Notes: generated by a model from the sequence alone, not told the origin. DNA of 64,000 bases from Mesorhizobium prunaredense (GCF_900156895.1 NZ_FTPD01000008.1:1-64000); one strand, 5' to 3'; counted from the stretch's first letter, positions 17,989 through 28,606 are shown. Numbers and translations: made by a program.

Positions 17989-18822
17989 ATGAACAGTTAC
18001 TCGACCTTCGGCACCGCGCTGCACCGCCTGGCGATCCTTTGCTACGTCCTCTTTGCACTGTTCCCGCTGTTCTGGCTGTTGAAAGTATCGGTCACGCCGA
18101 ACGACCTGCTCTATTCCGAGGGCGTGCGCATGTGGCCGTCGCGGATGAGCTTTGAACATTTCCGCTTCGTGCTGGCCCACAGTGCGTTCCCGGTCTTCTT
18201 CAGGAACAGCATGATCGTTGCCGGCGCGACCGCCGTGATCGTGACCTTGCTTGCGTCTCTCTCCGGCTATGCGCTGTCGCGCTTCACCTTCCGCGGCAAA
18301 TACTGGCTGGTCGCGCTGATGCTGCTCACCCAGATGTTTCCATTGGTGATGCTGGTCGCGCCGATCTTCAAGATGCTCTCGCCGCTCGGGCTGACCAACA
18401 GCCTGACCGGGCTGGTGGTCGTCTACACCGCCTTCAACATCCCCTTCGCGACGTTCCTGATGCAGTCGTTTTTCGACGGCATTCCCAAGGAGTTGGAGGA
18501 GGCGGCCAAGATCGATGGCGCCACGCAGTTCATGGCGTTTCGCCAGATCGTCCTGCCGCTGACGCTGCCCGGCATTGCGGCGACGCTGGGCTTTGTATTC
18601 ACCGCCGCATGGAGCGAACTGCTGTTCGCGCTGATGCTGATTTCAGGCAACAGCGCCGCCACGTTTCCGGTCGGTCTGCTCACCTTCGTGTCGAAGTTTT
18701 CGGTCGATTTCGGGCAGATGATGGCGGCCGGCGTGCTGGCGCTGATCCCGGCCTGCCTCTTCTTCCTGTTCATCCAGCGCTATCTGGTCCAGGGCCTGAC
18801 GGCCGGCGCGGTCAAGGGCTGA
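17989..18822 (+). CDS. Sugar ABC transporter permease (MalG type)
   Basis: This 277-residue subunit has six predicted membrane helices and an EAA loop, EEAAKIDGATQFMAFRQIVLPL, as in MalG-like permeases of CUT1 importers. The N-terminal region (LFALFPLFWLLKVSV) and the PSRMSFEHFRFVL segment are characteristic. It forms the heterodimeric channel with the preceding permease and is followed after 10 bases by the ATPase gene. Confidence 0.93.
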   Translation: MNSYSTFGTALHRLAILCYVLFALFPLFWLLKVSVTPNDLLYSEGVRMWPSRMSFEHFRFVLAHSAFPVFFRNSMIVAGATAVIVTLLASLSGYALSRFTFRGKYWLVALMLLTQMFPLVMLVAPIFKMLSPLGLTNSLTGLVVVYTAFNIPFATFLMQSFFDGIPKELEEAAKIDGATQFMAFRQIVLPLTLPGIAATLGFVFTAAWSELLFALMLISGNSAATFPVGLLTFVSKFSVDFGQMMAAGVLALIPACLFFLFIQRYLVQGLTAGAVKG

Positions 18823-18832
18823 GTGAGGTTCC

Positions 18833-19933
<1,101 letters not shown>

Positions 19934-19968
19934 TCCTCCTCATCGGGCGTTCAGATCATTCGGATTCT

Positions 19969-19993
19969 CCCAAAACCGGTTCCCACCTTTGGG
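19969..19993. repeat. Short rhizobial-type intergenic repeat fragment
   Basis: CCCAAA and TTTGGG arms surround an ACCGGTTCCCACC core. This resembles a motif I recall being scattered through Rhizobiales intergenic regions. It lies between the ATPase gene and the next gene. Copy number in the genome cannot be judged from here. Confidence 0.4.
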
Positions 19994-20128
19994 TCCGATG
20001 CTATTGTCTATCTTGGCACCGCCGAATTCGATACGACATTTGATCTCGGCCTCGACATGGCTCTGGGACGAGATGGAACGCGCCCGCGGCGGCGCTAATG
20101 CTAATATCCGGGCAAGGTAGTCGAGCGC

Positions 20129-20743
20129 ATGCGCTTTCTGTTTCTTCTGATCCTGCTCGCCGGCATCGGCATCGGCGTCGTCTATCCCTGGGCGATTACC
20201 AATTTCTCCGGCCATGAGATCGGGACCTGGCGGGTCTACGAACAGGGCCGGTTCATGCCGGCGACGGTGCCGCTGGCCGCTCGCGACGCGCCGGTGCGGG
20301 TGCTGGTCGACCTCACCGCGAGAACCGAACGCATCGTCGTCTCGCAACAGCGCACCGTGCTGACGCTGACCGCCGCCACCGGCGGCAGGACGGTGCTCGC
20401 CTCGACGCTGCAATTCAACCATTCGGAAAATCCGCGTCAGGTCAGCCCGCAACTGCCGGACAAGATCTTTCGCGACGAAGCCGGCCTGATCGCGAAGGTC
20501 AGCCCCGGCCCGTACCTCTTCACCATCGGCCCGGGCGACGCCGAAGGCATCGAGATGCGGGCGGTGGACCTCGTGCTGCGTTCCAGCGTCGGCGAGATCG
20601 ATCGCCGGGCGCGGCCGGTCGGCTTTTCGCTGATAGCGGCCGGCCTGATCGGGCTGCTGTTGGCGTTGCGTTTCGGCGGCCGCCGGCCGCAAAATCCGAA
20701 CTCGCAGCCGCCACCGCCACGCTGGGGCAGGGGCTCGAACTAG
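20129..20743 (+). CDS. Hypothetical membrane protein with two transmembrane helices
   Basis: I do not recognise a named family. The 204-residue protein begins with a hydrophobic helix (residues 1-24), has a middle domain of about 145 residues rich in short beta-type strands (RVLVDLTAR, RIVVSQQRTVLTLTA, ASTLQF) and ends with a second helix (FSLIAAGLIGLLLALRF) and a proline-rich cytosolic tail. The likely topology puts the middle domain in the periplasm. It lies only three bases before rlmJ, so the two may be co-transcribed. Confidence 0.7.
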   Translation: MRFLFLLILLAGIGIGVVYPWAITNFSGHEIGTWRVYEQGRFMPATVPLAARDAPVRVLVDLTARTERIVVSQQRTVLTLTAATGGRTVLASTLQFNHSENPRQVSPQLPDKIFRDEAGLIAKVSPGPYLFTIGPGDAEGIEMRAVDLVLRSSVGEIDRRARPVGFSLIAAGLIGLLLALRFGGRRPQNPNSQPPPPRWGRGSN

Positions 20744-20746
20744 ATC

Positions 20747-21592
20747 GTGAATTACCGCCACGCCTATCACGCCGGAAACTTCGCCGATGTCGTCAAGCAT
20801 GTCGTGCTGAGCCGGCTCGTCGAATATCTGAAGCAGAAGGACAAGGCCTTTCGCGTCATCGACACCCATGCCGGCATCGGCCGCTACGACCTGTCGTCGA
20901 CAGAAGCGCAAAAGACCGGCGAATGGCAAGGCGGCATCGGCCGGCTTGTCGATGCCGCGCTTGACGCACCGGCGGCAGCGCTGCTCGCGCCTTATCTGGA
21001 AGCCGTCCGTTCGCTCAATCCTGAAGGCGGCGTGAAGAAATATCCAGGCTCGCCGCTGGTCGCGCGTCATCTCATGCGCGGGCAGGACCGGCTGTCGGCG
21101 ATCGAGTTGCATCGCCAGGACGCCGCGAAGCTGAGGGCGCTGTTCCAAGGCGATTTCCAGACCCGGGTGATCGAGCTCGACGGCTGGCTGGCGCTCGGCG
21201 CGCATCTGCCGCCGAAGGAAAAGCGCGGCCTCGTGCTGGTCGATCCGCCCTTCGAGGAGGAGGGCGAATTCGACCGCCTCGTCGATGGGCTGCGGAAAGC
21301 CCACAAGCGCTGGCCCGGCGGCGTCTATGCGTTGTGGTATCCGGTCAAGGACCGCAAGGCGGTCGCCGCCTTCCGCAAGGCGCTGGTGCAGTCAGGTGTC
21401 CCGAAGCTGCTCGACATCGGCTTCGAGATCAGGCCGCCATCGGCCGAGCCCAGCCTTGACGGCAGCGGCATGGTGGTGGTCAACCCGCCGTTCACGCTGG
21501 AAGCCGAATTGCGCACGCTGCTGCCGGCTCTGCACAAATTGCTTGTCGTTGAAAAACCGGCGCACTGGACGCTGGACTGGCTGGCGGCGTAG
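20747..21592 (+). CDS. rlmJ: 23S rRNA (adenine2030-N6)-methyltransferase
   Basis: RlmJ methylates A2030 of 23S rRNA using SAM. The family-defining start NYRHAYHAGNFADVVKH is present directly after a GTG start codon at 20747, followed by the SAM site VIDTHAGIGRYDL and the catalytic LVLVDPPFEEE motif. Length is 281 residues, typical of the family. The GTG follows the upstream stop by three bases with an AGATC spacer. No ATG is available without losing the conserved N-terminal tail. Confidence 0.94.
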   Translation: MNYRHAYHAGNFADVVKHVVLSRLVEYLKQKDKAFRVIDTHAGIGRYDLSSTEAQKTGEWQGGIGRLVDAALDAPAAALLAPYLEAVRSLNPEGGVKKYPGSPLVARHLMRGQDRLSAIELHRQDAAKLRALFQGDFQTRVIELDGWLALGAHLPPKEKRGLVLVDPPFEEEGEFDRLVDGLRKAHKRWPGGVYALWYPVKDRKAVAAFRKALVQSGVPKLLDIGFEIRPPSAEPSLDGSGMVVVNPPFTLEAELRTLLPALHKLLVVEKPAHWTLDWLAA

Positions 21593-21723
21593 GGCGGCAG
21601 AGCTATCCGCGCGCCTGCCCTGGTTGAAGGCGATTTCAAACTAGGAAACCATTGTCGCTACAACCGCTTGACCGCGCGCAAGCGAATCCGCACAGTGTGC
21701 GCAGTCGACCATAAGAGGCTGCC

Positions 21724-22176
21724 ATGACTCGCTTCGCCCAATCCGCCCTTGCCGCACTGATCGCGCTTTGCACACCGCTCGGCACGTCACTCGCTGTCAC
21801 CCAGGCAGCAAAGGCGGCCGACCTTGCCGTCTATACCGAAGAAGACAGCGGCGTTTGCGGTGAGGCCTGGGTGCTGAACAAGATCACCAGCCGCTTCTCC
21901 TACCAGGTGCACCACGTGCCGAATCTGCCCAACGTCGAGATTGTCGATTTCCAGGGCATCCATCAGCATCGCTATCTGCCAGCCAACGAAACCTGGCCGA
22001 TCGGCCGCCGCTATTGCGGCGCCACCGTCAGCCTGTCCGATGGCCACGCCCGCACCGTCTGGTATCTGATCGAGGAAGGGCAGGGCTTTGCCTCGATCGG
22101 CGATAATGTCGAATTCTGCGTCGCGGGCTTCGACCGCTGGATGGTCTACAACGGCCGCTGCCGCGTCCTGCGCTGA
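21724..22176 (+). CDS. Hypothetical secreted protein with four cysteines
   Basis: This 150-residue protein has a signal peptide ending near AAKAAD and a compact mature domain with four cysteines (C45 in GVCGEA, then RRYCGA, EFCVAG and GRCRVL), probably forming two disulfides in the periplasm. The pattern VLNKITSRFSYQVHHVPNLP is familiar from uncharacterised Rhizobiales proteins, but I know no function. Its 3' end overlaps the convergent wHTH gene by 31 bases. Confidence 0.75.
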   Translation: MTRFAQSALAALIALCTPLGTSLAVTQAAKAADLAVYTEEDSGVCGEAWVLNKITSRFSYQVHHVPNLPNVEIVDFQGIHQHRYLPANETWPIGRRYCGATVSLSDGHARTVWYLIEEGQGFASIGDNVEFCVAGFDRWMVYNGRCRVLR

Positions 22177-22484
22177 TTGCGTTTGCCGGGCTGCTCCGCC
22201 TCATCGAGGATGGCGCGAAGGAACGCGGCGTGACCGCGAAAGGCGCGCCGTCCGGCTGACGTCGCCTTGACCCGCGTCTGCGGTCGACGTCCGACAAACA
22301 GCTTTTCGACATCGACATAGCCCGCCGTGGCAAGTGTATCGATATGCGCGCCGAGATTGCCGTCGGTCGCATTGACGATGGCCCTCAATCGGGTGAATTC
22401 CAGCGCTTCGCGCCGTTCCAGAGAATTCAGCGCCGCCATGATCCTGAGCCGCACGCTCTGGTGGATGATTTCGTCGGCAGCCAT
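22146..22484 (-). CDS. Winged helix-turn-helix transcriptional regulator
   Basis: The 112-residue protein fits the small HTH_34/MarR-like wHTH group: HQSVRLRIMAALNSLERREALEFTRLRAIVNATDGNLGAHI contains the HTH, and the wing follows at YVDVEKLFVGRRPQTRVKATSAGRRAF. Such proteins typically regulate an adjacent membrane protein gene. Upstream on the same strand there is only a 29-codon membrane-helix ORF, possibly a remnant of such a partner. The C-terminal 20 residues are basic and overlap the convergent neighbour. Confidence 0.83.
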   Translation of the reverse strand: MAADEIIHQSVRLRIMAALNSLERREALEFTRLRAIVNATDGNLGAHIDTLATAGYVDVEKLFVGRRPQTRVKATSAGRRAFRGHAAFLRAILDEAEQPGKRNQRRTRQRPL

Positions 22485-22622
22485 TATCGGGCCTGCTGTG
22501 GTGTCCGGCGTTAAGTCTCACTGATCTGGGACAGCGCCGCCCGACATTGCGCGAATGACATGCGCTCTTCCCTAGATTCAGAATACTCTGCTGAATAGAG
22601 TAATCTGTCAACCACGGACAAG

Positions 22623-22712
22623 TCACGGCGGAATGGGCCGCGCTTTGCTTTTGCAGCTTGTGTAGATCGCCTGGTAGAACAAGAAGATGAGGCCGATGAA
22701 GCAGCCCGTCAT
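22623..22712 (-). CDS. Possible small membrane peptide or C-terminal remnant
   Basis: A 29-codon frame starts MTGCFIGLIFLFYQAIY and ends with a basic tail (SKARPIPP). It could be a single-helix small protein or the remaining C-terminus of a decayed membrane protein once paired with the downstream wHTH regulator. No strong ribosome binding site is visible. The frame is closed upstream by a TGA at 22731-22733. Confidence 0.3.
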   Translation of the reverse strand: MTGCFIGLIFLFYQAIYTSCKSKARPIPP

Positions 22713-22998
22713 GGTGTTGGCGGTCGATGATCAGCGAACAAAAAAGGCTTGCTGACCTTCAGCGCTTTTGTAGTGGGATTGGTTCCGGCAAAGCGCGCAG
22801 AATGTCTGTCGTAAACCGTCGGCAAAGATCGAAGAGCAGCAACGGCATTTTGGGAAATCGGCACGAGCGTGTGTCGCCTGTAACCAAAACTTAAACTGCA
22901 GAAATCATGCTGATGCTTCGCTGGCTAGACAAGCGCGAGTCAGATATGCATTACGCGCCGGGTCATTAACGGCCGTCGGCACAACTAAGGGGCATGAT

Positions 22999-23466
22999 AT
23001 GGCTAAACAGTCATCCAAAGCGCCGGCATCCAAGTCACCGGCAAAGCAGGCACCGGCAAAGAAAGCACCAGTAAAAGCAGTGGCGGCAAAGGCTGCAGCC
23101 GCTGTGAAGAAAGCAGCACCTGCTGCCAAGCCGAAGGCCGCCGCGGCCAAGGCAAAAGCAGCGCCGGCCAAGAAGCCGGCCGCGAAGGCCGCGGCAAAAC
23201 CGGCAGTGAAGAAAGCAGCACCTGCCAAGGCTGCGCCCGCCAAGGCAAAAGCAGCGCCGGCCAAGAAGCCGGCTGCAAAGGCCGCGGCTAAGCCGGCAGC
23301 GAAGAAAGCAGCACCTGCCAAGACTGCGCCTGCCAAGACTGCACCGGCCAAGAAGGCTGCACCGGCAAAGAAAGCGGCTGCAGCGAAGTCTTCGGTAGCG
23401 GTGAAGAAAGCAGCGCCTGCGGCCAAGCCAAAGGCGAAGGCCGCGACCGCGAAGGCCAAGAAGTAA
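22999..23466 (+). CDS. Histone H1-like nucleoid protein (Lys/Ala/Pro repeats)
   Basis: The 155-residue product is almost entirely Ala, Lys and Pro, built from APAKKA and PAKAKAA-like units; several blocks of 20-40 residues recur. This matches the C-terminal domain of eukaryotic linker histone H1 and the bacterial H1-like proteins. They bind DNA non-specifically through the lysine-rich disordered chain. There is no folded domain and no export signal, so a nucleoid location is inferred. An AAGGGG element precedes the ATG. Internal repetition makes length variation between strains likely. Confidence 0.85.
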   Translation: MAKQSSKAPASKSPAKQAPAKKAPVKAVAAKAAAAVKKAAPAAKPKAAAAKAKAAPAKKPAAKAAAKPAVKKAAPAKAAPAKAKAAPAKKPAAKAAAKPAAKKAAPAKTAPAKTAPAKKAAPAKKAAAAKSSVAVKKAAPAAKPKAKAATAKAKK

Positions 23467-23918
23467 TCGCGTTTCTTCGCTCGCGGAGGACAGTGCTGAG
23501 GACGGTTGAGGGCGGGTGCCGGACAGGCGCCTCGCTCGCAGGGTCAGTGCTCGGGCAGCAACAGAGGCGGAGGGAAGACAGCTTTTCGCAGCTCCTAGGA
23601 CTTCGCCCTACGGCGAAGTCCAGTGGGGCATTTCTCTGTGCCCGGAGAGAAATTCTTGGTGCAAGACTGAGTTGGCTCGGTTTCGGATCCGTCTGACATG
23701 TTCAGATGCTCTTAGGCTGGAACTGTACCGCTCATTTGCCTGGGGATCTTGAAGAGGACGGTCGTTCGCCGTGGCGCCCGGTTTTTCCGCCTGTGGGCTG
23801 TTGATCATGCCGGGATGTCCGGCCAACAGTGTCGCGGAAATGGATCATACGCAAATTCAAAGTGCTACAGTGTCATTTGCGTGTCCATGCTCTGTACTCG
23901 GCAAACAGGAACCCGATC
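23467..23918. other. Intergenic region between the H1-like gene and a GST gene
   Basis: This 452-base stretch is less GC-rich than its surroundings. It contains a perfect 10-bp hairpin at 23598-23621. Short open frames here (for example 23493-23696) have no recognisable content or ribosome binding sites. No tRNA or known small RNA was recognised. Confidence 0.5.
23598..23621. other. Perfect 10-bp stem-loop
   Basis: Arms GGACTTCGCC (23598-23607) and GGCGAAGTCC (23612-23621) surround a 4-base loop. It lies 130 bases after the H1-like gene. It lacks a U-tract, so its role as terminator or RNA element is open. Confidence 0.6.
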
Positions 23919-24515
23919 ATGCCCAGACTGCTCTACGCGTCCACGTCACCCTATAGTTCCAAAGTGCGCATGGCCGCGCTTTATGCCGGCATCGCCGTCG
24001 ATCTCGTGCCGATCAAAACCGAAGACAAACCGGCTGAGCTGATCGACGCCAATCCGCTCGGCAAGATCCCGGTGCTGGTGCTCGACGACGGCCGCACGAT
24101 CCACGATAGCCGCGCCATTACCCAGCATCTCAACCGCATGTCGAAGAACGCGCTGTTTCCGCGCAATCCCGACAAGCGCCTCGAGGCGGAAGTGCTTGAG
24201 GCACTGGCCGACGGCATCTGCGACTGCGCGCTGTCGATGGTCTATGAGCGGCGCACGCGCCCCGAAGACATGGTCTACCAGCCGTGGCTCGACCGCCAGT
24301 GGGCGAAGATCAACAGCGCGCTCGATCTGCTCAACGCCAATCCGCCAAAGCTGCCAAAGAAGATCACCGCCGGCCAGCTGGCGCTGCGCGCCTGCCTTGG
24401 CTATCTCTCACTGCGCTTTGCCGGAAAATGGGAAAAGGGCCGCAGCAGGCTGGTCCGCTGGGCAACGCGATTTGACGAGAAATTTCCGGAGCTGAAACCC
24501 TGCGTCCCGGCGTGA
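23919..24515 (+). CDS. Glutathione S-transferase family protein
   Basis: This 198-residue protein has the thioredoxin-like N-terminal GST domain (LLYASTSPYSSKVRMAA with a catalytic-position serine, NPLGKIPVLVLDDG cis-Pro motif, IHDSRAI glutathione contact) and an all-helical C-terminal domain ending in FDEKFPELKPCVPA. It presumably conjugates glutathione to an electrophile in the cytoplasm. The ATG at 23919 matches the family's start; an in-frame ATG at 23829 adds unrelated residues. A bidirectional terminator separates it from the convergent outer-membrane gene. Confidence 0.9.
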   Translation: MPRLLYASTSPYSSKVRMAALYAGIAVDLVPIKTEDKPAELIDANPLGKIPVLVLDDGRTIHDSRAITQHLNRMSKNALFPRNPDKRLEAEVLEALADGICDCALSMVYERRTRPEDMVYQPWLDRQWAKINSALDLLNANPPKLPKKITAGQLALRACLGYLSLRFAGKWEKGRSRLVRWATRFDEKFPELKPCVPA

Positions 24516-24540
24516 GCGGCAGCCAGAGAAGGGATCATAA

Positions 24541-24569
24541 AAAAAGCCGGGCGCGAGGCCCGGCTTTTT
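24541..24569. terminator. Bidirectional intrinsic terminator
   Basis: Arms 24541-24552 and 24558-24569 form a 12-bp perfect stem with a 5-base loop. The stem has A5 on one side and T5 on the other, so it works in both directions. It sits between the convergent GST and Omp25-like genes. Confidence 0.93.
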
Positions 24570-24590
24570 CGTGTCGTGGCTTGGACGATT

Positions 24591-25241
24591 TTAGAACTTC
24601 ATACCGACGCCAAAGGTGACGCGGTTGTCGGTCGACTTGACCTTGCCGATACCGTCAAAGTCCTTGTCACCGAAGTCGGTGTAGCGATACTCGACACGGC
24701 CGAACACATTGTCGGTGATCTTGATGTCGGTACCGACGCCGGCCGTCCAGCCGAGCATGGTTTGTTCGTCGCTGGCGCCGGCCGCTTCGATCTCCTGGTT
24801 CTTGAGCGCGCCACCGGCGGTGCCGTAGAGCAGGATTTCCGGGGTGACGGCGTAGCCGAGGCGGGCGCGCAGGGAGCCTTCGAAGCCGCCCTTGGCCTCG
24901 ACGCCACCATCGTCGCCCTCGATGCCGCTATAGCCGATATCGGCTTCAGCACCGTAGACGAAGTTCTCTTGCTGCCACTGATAGCCGCCGAAGACGCCGC
25001 CGACAAAACCATCGGTGTCGACGTCAGTGCCGAAATCATCGGCATCAGCGTGACCGCTGAAGCCGTAGCCGACGCTCACACCGGCATAGGGACCGGCCCA
25101 GGAAGCGACCGGAAGTTCCGCGATCGGGGCAGGAGCCGGCGGCTCTTCCGAGATGACGTCAGCAGCATAGGCGGTTCCGCCGAGGGCGAAGAGCCCGAAC
25201 GCCACCGCCAGCGGTCGCGCAAATTTAAGATTGGCTTGCAT
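24591..25241 (-). CDS. Omp25/Omp31-like outer membrane beta-barrel protein
   Basis: The 216-residue protein has a signal peptide (cleavage near TAYAAD), a short acidic proline linker, and an eight-strand barrel beginning WAGPYAGVSVGYGFSG. It ends in FGVGMKF with the C-terminal Phe that marks outer-membrane proteins for BAM. The layout matches the Omp25/Omp31 group of Rhizobiales (an OmpA-like barrel without peptidoglycan domain), abundant structural surface proteins. A strong AAGGAG ribosome binding site precedes the ATG and a strong terminator follows. Both fit high expression. Confidence 0.9.
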   Translation of the reverse strand: MQANLKFARPLAVAFGLFALGGTAYAADVISEEPPAPAPIAELPVASWAGPYAGVSVGYGFSGHADADDFGTDVDTDGFVGGVFGGYQWQQENFVYGAEADIGYSGIEGDDGGVEAKGGFEGSLRARLGYAVTPEILLYGTAGGALKNQEIEAAGASDEQTMLGWTAGVGTDIKITDNVFGRVEYRYTDFGDKDFDGIGKVKSTDNRVTFGVGMKF

Positions 25242-25648
25242 TGTTCTTTACTCCTTAAGCCACAGGCACAGGCTTGCTTTTCACAAGCGCCCTCAACCCG
25301 CCGGGGGGATAAACGGGTCTGGCGCTCAACGGTTCCGAATGTCGTGTCCAAATACGGCTGAAGCGAACCTGAACTTGGGTCATTACCTGGCACGAATAAG
25401 GCCGAACTTTGACGTTGCATCTGCGCAACAGATGGTGTCAGGAGGCTTTGCCGTGCCGCGCTGAACACGGCTTGGAGCAAGGGGTCCGGAGCCCTATATT
25501 GCGGTCTCACGGCCGAGTCCAGGCCACAGCCGAAAGACCGATCCGGCCGCTTTGCCACAATGCTGCCCAAGGTCCGAACGGCATTTAACGCTTGGCCGGC
25601 CATAGTTCGCCGGCTGGCTGAAATCGAAGCCCATTGAGGATTGACAGG
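25242..25648. other. Divergent promoter region (Omp25-like / SDR)
   Basis: This 407-base gap must hold the promoter and 5' leader of the outer-membrane gene on minus and the promoter of the SDR-uvrC operon on plus. No RNA gene, riboswitch or protein-coding frame is convincing. A TTG at 25634 in frame with the SDR gene is a weaker alternative start. Confidence 0.5.
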
Positions 25649-26425
25649 ATGAGCAAGGCCGCTGGAACGGCGCTGGTGACGGGCGGGAGCAAGCGGATCG
25701 GCAAGGCGATTGTCGAGGATCTTGCCGCGAACGGTTTTGCCGTCGCCATCCATTGCAACCGTTCGCGGGCCGAGGCGGAAGCATTGGCCGCGCGGATCAA
25801 CGGCGGTCATTTTGGCCTGGGTGGCCGCGCCGCTGTGGTCGCCGCCGACCTGACCGACATGGCCGCGGTCGAGGACCTCGTTGGCCGCGCCGAAGCCGCG
25901 CTCGGGCCTGTCACACTGCTGGTCAACAATGCGTCGCTGTTCGTGGACGATACGGTTCAGGACGTCGACTGGCTTGCCTGGGACCGTCACTTCGCCATCC
26001 ACGTGAAGGCGCCTGCATTTTTGGCGCAACAATTCGCCCGCGCGCTGCCGGAAGGCGAGGATGGGCTGATCGTCAATATGATCGACCAGCGCGTCTGGCG
26101 CCCGACGCCACGCTATTTCTCCTATGCGCTGTCGAAATCGACATTGTGGACGCAGACGCAGATGATGGCGCAGGCGCTGGCCCCCCGCATTCGCGTCAAT
26201 GCCATCGGTCCCGGCCCGACGCTGAAGAGCGCGCGTCAGCAAGACAGCGACTTTGCCGCGCAGGTCGACGGCCTGATCCTGAAGCGCGGCCCGGAATTGC
26301 CTGAATTCGGCGCCACCATCCGCTATCTCTGGGGCGCAAGCTCGGTCACCGGCCAGATGATCGCGCTCGACGGCGGCCAGCACCTTGCATGGCAGACGCC
26401 CGATGTGACAGGCATTGTCGAATGA
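25649..26425 (+). CDS. SDR oxidoreductase, pteridine-reductase-like
   Basis: This 258-residue short-chain dehydrogenase has the NADPH site TGGSKRIG and the NNAS motif. The usual catalytic Ser is replaced by Asp (NMIDQRVW), followed by the catalytic YALSK (Tyr and Lys spaced by three). The TGGxxRIG plus Asp-Tyr-Lys pattern is that of pteridine reductase 1 and the FolM-type dihydromonapterin reductases. A role in reducing a pterin or dihydrofolate is therefore the best guess. It overlaps uvrC by four bases (ATGA). In-frame TTG at 25634 is an alternative start. Confidence 0.85.
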   Translation: MSKAAGTALVTGGSKRIGKAIVEDLAANGFAVAIHCNRSRAEAEALAARINGGHFGLGGRAAVVAADLTDMAAVEDLVGRAEAALGPVTLLVNNASLFVDDTVQDVDWLAWDRHFAIHVKAPAFLAQQFARALPEGEDGLIVNMIDQRVWRPTPRYFSYALSKSTLWTQTQMMAQALAPRIRVNAIGPGPTLKSARQQDSDFAAQVDGLILKRGPELPEFGATIRYLWGASSVTGQMIALDGGQHLAWQTPDVTGIVE

Positions 26426-28509
26426 GTCCCATGGACCAGAAACACAAACGCGGCGGCGCCGCCGACGACCTGCCCCCCGATGTCGACCTCGAGGACGAGG
26501 TGGCGGAGGAGATCGTCGAACCGTCAAAGCTCGGTTCCGATGGCCCTGATGTCGCCTTCACGGCCATCGATTGGACGCCGCATGCCGGCGATGCCGACGG
26601 CATGGTCGGCGCCGAAGTCATCCAGACGCTGGTCAAACAGCTGCCCAACGCGCCCGGCGTCTACCGCATGATGAATGCCGCAGGCGACGTGCTCTATGTC
26701 GGCAAGGCACGCAGCCTGAAGAAGCGGGTGACCAATTACGCGCAAGGCCGCTTCCACACCAGCCGCATCGGCCGCATGGTGCGCGAGACGGCGACGATGG
26801 AGTTCGTCGTCACCCGCACCGAGATCGAAGCGCTGCTGCTGGAAGCAAACCTTATCAAGCGCTTGCGGCCGCGTTTCAATGTGCTGATGCGGGACGACAA
26901 GTCGTTCCCCTATATCCTTCTGACCGGCGATCATGTCTCGCCCGGCATCTACAAGCATCGCGGCGCGCGCTCGCGCAAGGGCGACTATTTCGGCCCCTTC
27001 GCCTCGGCCGGCGCCGTCGGCCGCACCATCAACTCGCTGCAGCGCGCCTTCCTGCTCAGGAGTTGCACCAACTCCTTCTACGAGAACCGCACCCGGCCGT
27101 GCCTGCTGTTCCAGATCAAGCGCTGCGCCGGCCCATGCACCGGCGAAATCTCGCATAGTGACTATGCCAGCCTGGTCGCCGAGGCGAAGGACTTCCTGTC
27201 CGGCCGCAGCCAGAAGGTGAAGACCGACATCTCCGCCGCCATGCAACAGGCCGCGGAGAATCTCGATTTCGAGCGCGCCGCCATCTATCGCGACCGGCTG
27301 GCGGCGTTGTCGCATGTGCAGAGCCATCAGGGCATCAACCCGCAGACCGTCGACGAGGCCGATGTCTTCGCCATCCATCAGGAAGGCGGCCAGGTCTGCA
27401 TCCAGGTGTTCTTCTTCCGCACCGGCCAGAACTGGGGCAACCGCGCCTATTTCCCCAAGGCCGATCCGGCGCTGGAGGCGGCCGAGGTGCTGGGCTCGTT
27501 CCTGGCGCAATTCTATGACGACAAGCCGACGCCACGCACCATCCTGTTGTCGCATGGCGTCGAGGACCAGGAACTGCTGGCTGAGGCGCTCTCCACCCGC
27601 GCCGGTCGCAAGGTGGCGATCTCGGTGCCGCAGCGCGGCGAGAAGAAGGACCTGACCGACAACGCCCTGCAGAATGCCCGGGAGGCGCTCGGCCGCCGGC
27701 TGGCCGAGACCTCGACGCAAGGGCGGTTGCTCACCGGTTTCGCCGAGACTTTCGGCCTGAAGAAACCGCCGGTGCGCATCGAGGTTTACGACAACTCCCA
27801 TATCATGGGCACCAACGCCGTCGGCGCCATGGTGGTCGCCGGGCCGGAAGGCTTCGTGAAGAACCAGTACCGGAAGTTCAACATCCGCTCGACCGAGATC
27901 ACGCCGGGAGACGATTTCGGCATGATGCGCGAGGTGATGGAGCGGCGTTTCTCCCGGCTGCTGAAGGAACATGGCGATGTGCCGCGGAGCGAACAGGCGG
28001 CGGACGACATCCTGGCTGAACAGGGCGACGATTTCGAGGATGCGGGCGGCTTCCCTGCCTGGCCAGACGTCATCCTCATCGATGGCGGCCAGGGCCAGAT
28101 GACGGCGGTGCGACAAATCCTCGCCGACCTCGGCATCGAGGACCGCGTCCAGGCCATCGGCATCGCCAAGGGCCAGGACCGTGACGCCGGCCGCGAACGC
28201 TTCTTCGTCAGGGGCAAGCCACCGTTTTCGCTCCCCGTGCGCGACCCCGTGCTCTATTTCGTTCAGCGGCTGCGCGACGAGGTCCACCGCTTCGCCATCG
28301 GCTCGCACCGCGCCCGCCGCAAGAAGGAGATGGTCAAGAGCCCGCTTGACGAGATCAGCGGCATCGGTCCCGGTCGCAAGCGCGCGCTGCTCATGCATTT
28401 CGGCACTGCCAAGGCGGTCAGCCGCGCCGCGATCGAGGATCTGGTCAAGGTCGATGGCATTTCCGAGCAGGTAGCCAAGCTGGTCTACAACCATTTCCAC
28501 GAGAGCTGA
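26422..28509 (+). CDS. uvrC: Excinuclease ABC subunit C
   Basis: UvrC makes the two incisions of nucleotide excision repair after damage recognition by UvrAB. The 695-residue protein has a GIY-YIG domain for the 3' incision ([25 protein letters not shown]), the cysteine-rich middle ([25 protein letters not shown]), a UVR motif ([14 protein letters not shown]), the RNase H-like domain for the 5' incision ([20 protein letters not shown]) and C-terminal helix-hairpin-helix motifs. The first 60 residues are an acidic, poorly conserved extension. The start overlaps the SDR stop; an ATG at 26431 is possible. Confidence 0.96.
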   Translation: MSPMDQKHKRGGAADDLPPDVDLEDEVAEEIVEPSKLGSDGPDVAFTAIDWTPHAGDADGMVGAEVIQTLVKQLPNAPGVYRMMNAAGDVLYVGKARSLKKRVTNYAQGRFHTSRIGRMVRETATMEFVVTRTEIEALLLEANLIKRLRPRFNVLMRDDKSFPYILLTGDHVSPGIYKHRGARSRKGDYFGPFASAGAVGRTINSLQRAFLLRSCTNSFYENRTRPCLLFQIKRCAGPCTGEISHSDYASLVAEAKDFLSGRSQKVKTDISAAMQQAAENLDFERAAIYRDRLAALSHVQSHQGINPQTVDEADVFAIHQEGGQVCIQVFFFRTGQNWGNRAYFPKADPALEAAEVLGSFLAQFYDDKPTPRTILLSHGVEDQELLAEALSTRAGRKVAISVPQRGEKKDLTDNALQNAREALGRRLAETSTQGRLLTGFAETFGLKKPPVRIEVYDNSHIMGTNAVGAMVVAGPEGFVKNQYRKFNIRSTEITPGDDFGMMREVMERRFSRLLKEHGDVPRSEQAADDILAEQGDDFEDAGGFPAWPDVILIDGGQGQMTAVRQILADLGIEDRVQAIGIAKGQDRDAGRERFFVRGKPPFSLPVRDPVLYFVQRLRDEVHRFAIGSHRARRKKEMVKSPLDEISGIGPGRKRALLMHFGTAKAVSRAAIEDLVKVDGISEQVAKLVYNHFHES

Positions 28510-28606
28510 TGATTCGGCTATTTTCGGCTGGTCCATCGATTATCACCTGTTGACCCCCCACATTCGCTTCTGATTTGAGTAGGCAGGCAGAAAGAGTTCC
28601 AAAGAT

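Noticed and set aside
26524..28536. A 670-codon minus-strand frame opposite uvrC
   Set aside because: It is a mirror frame of a GC-rich gene. It has no motif, no ribosome binding site and contradicts the certain uvrC on plus.
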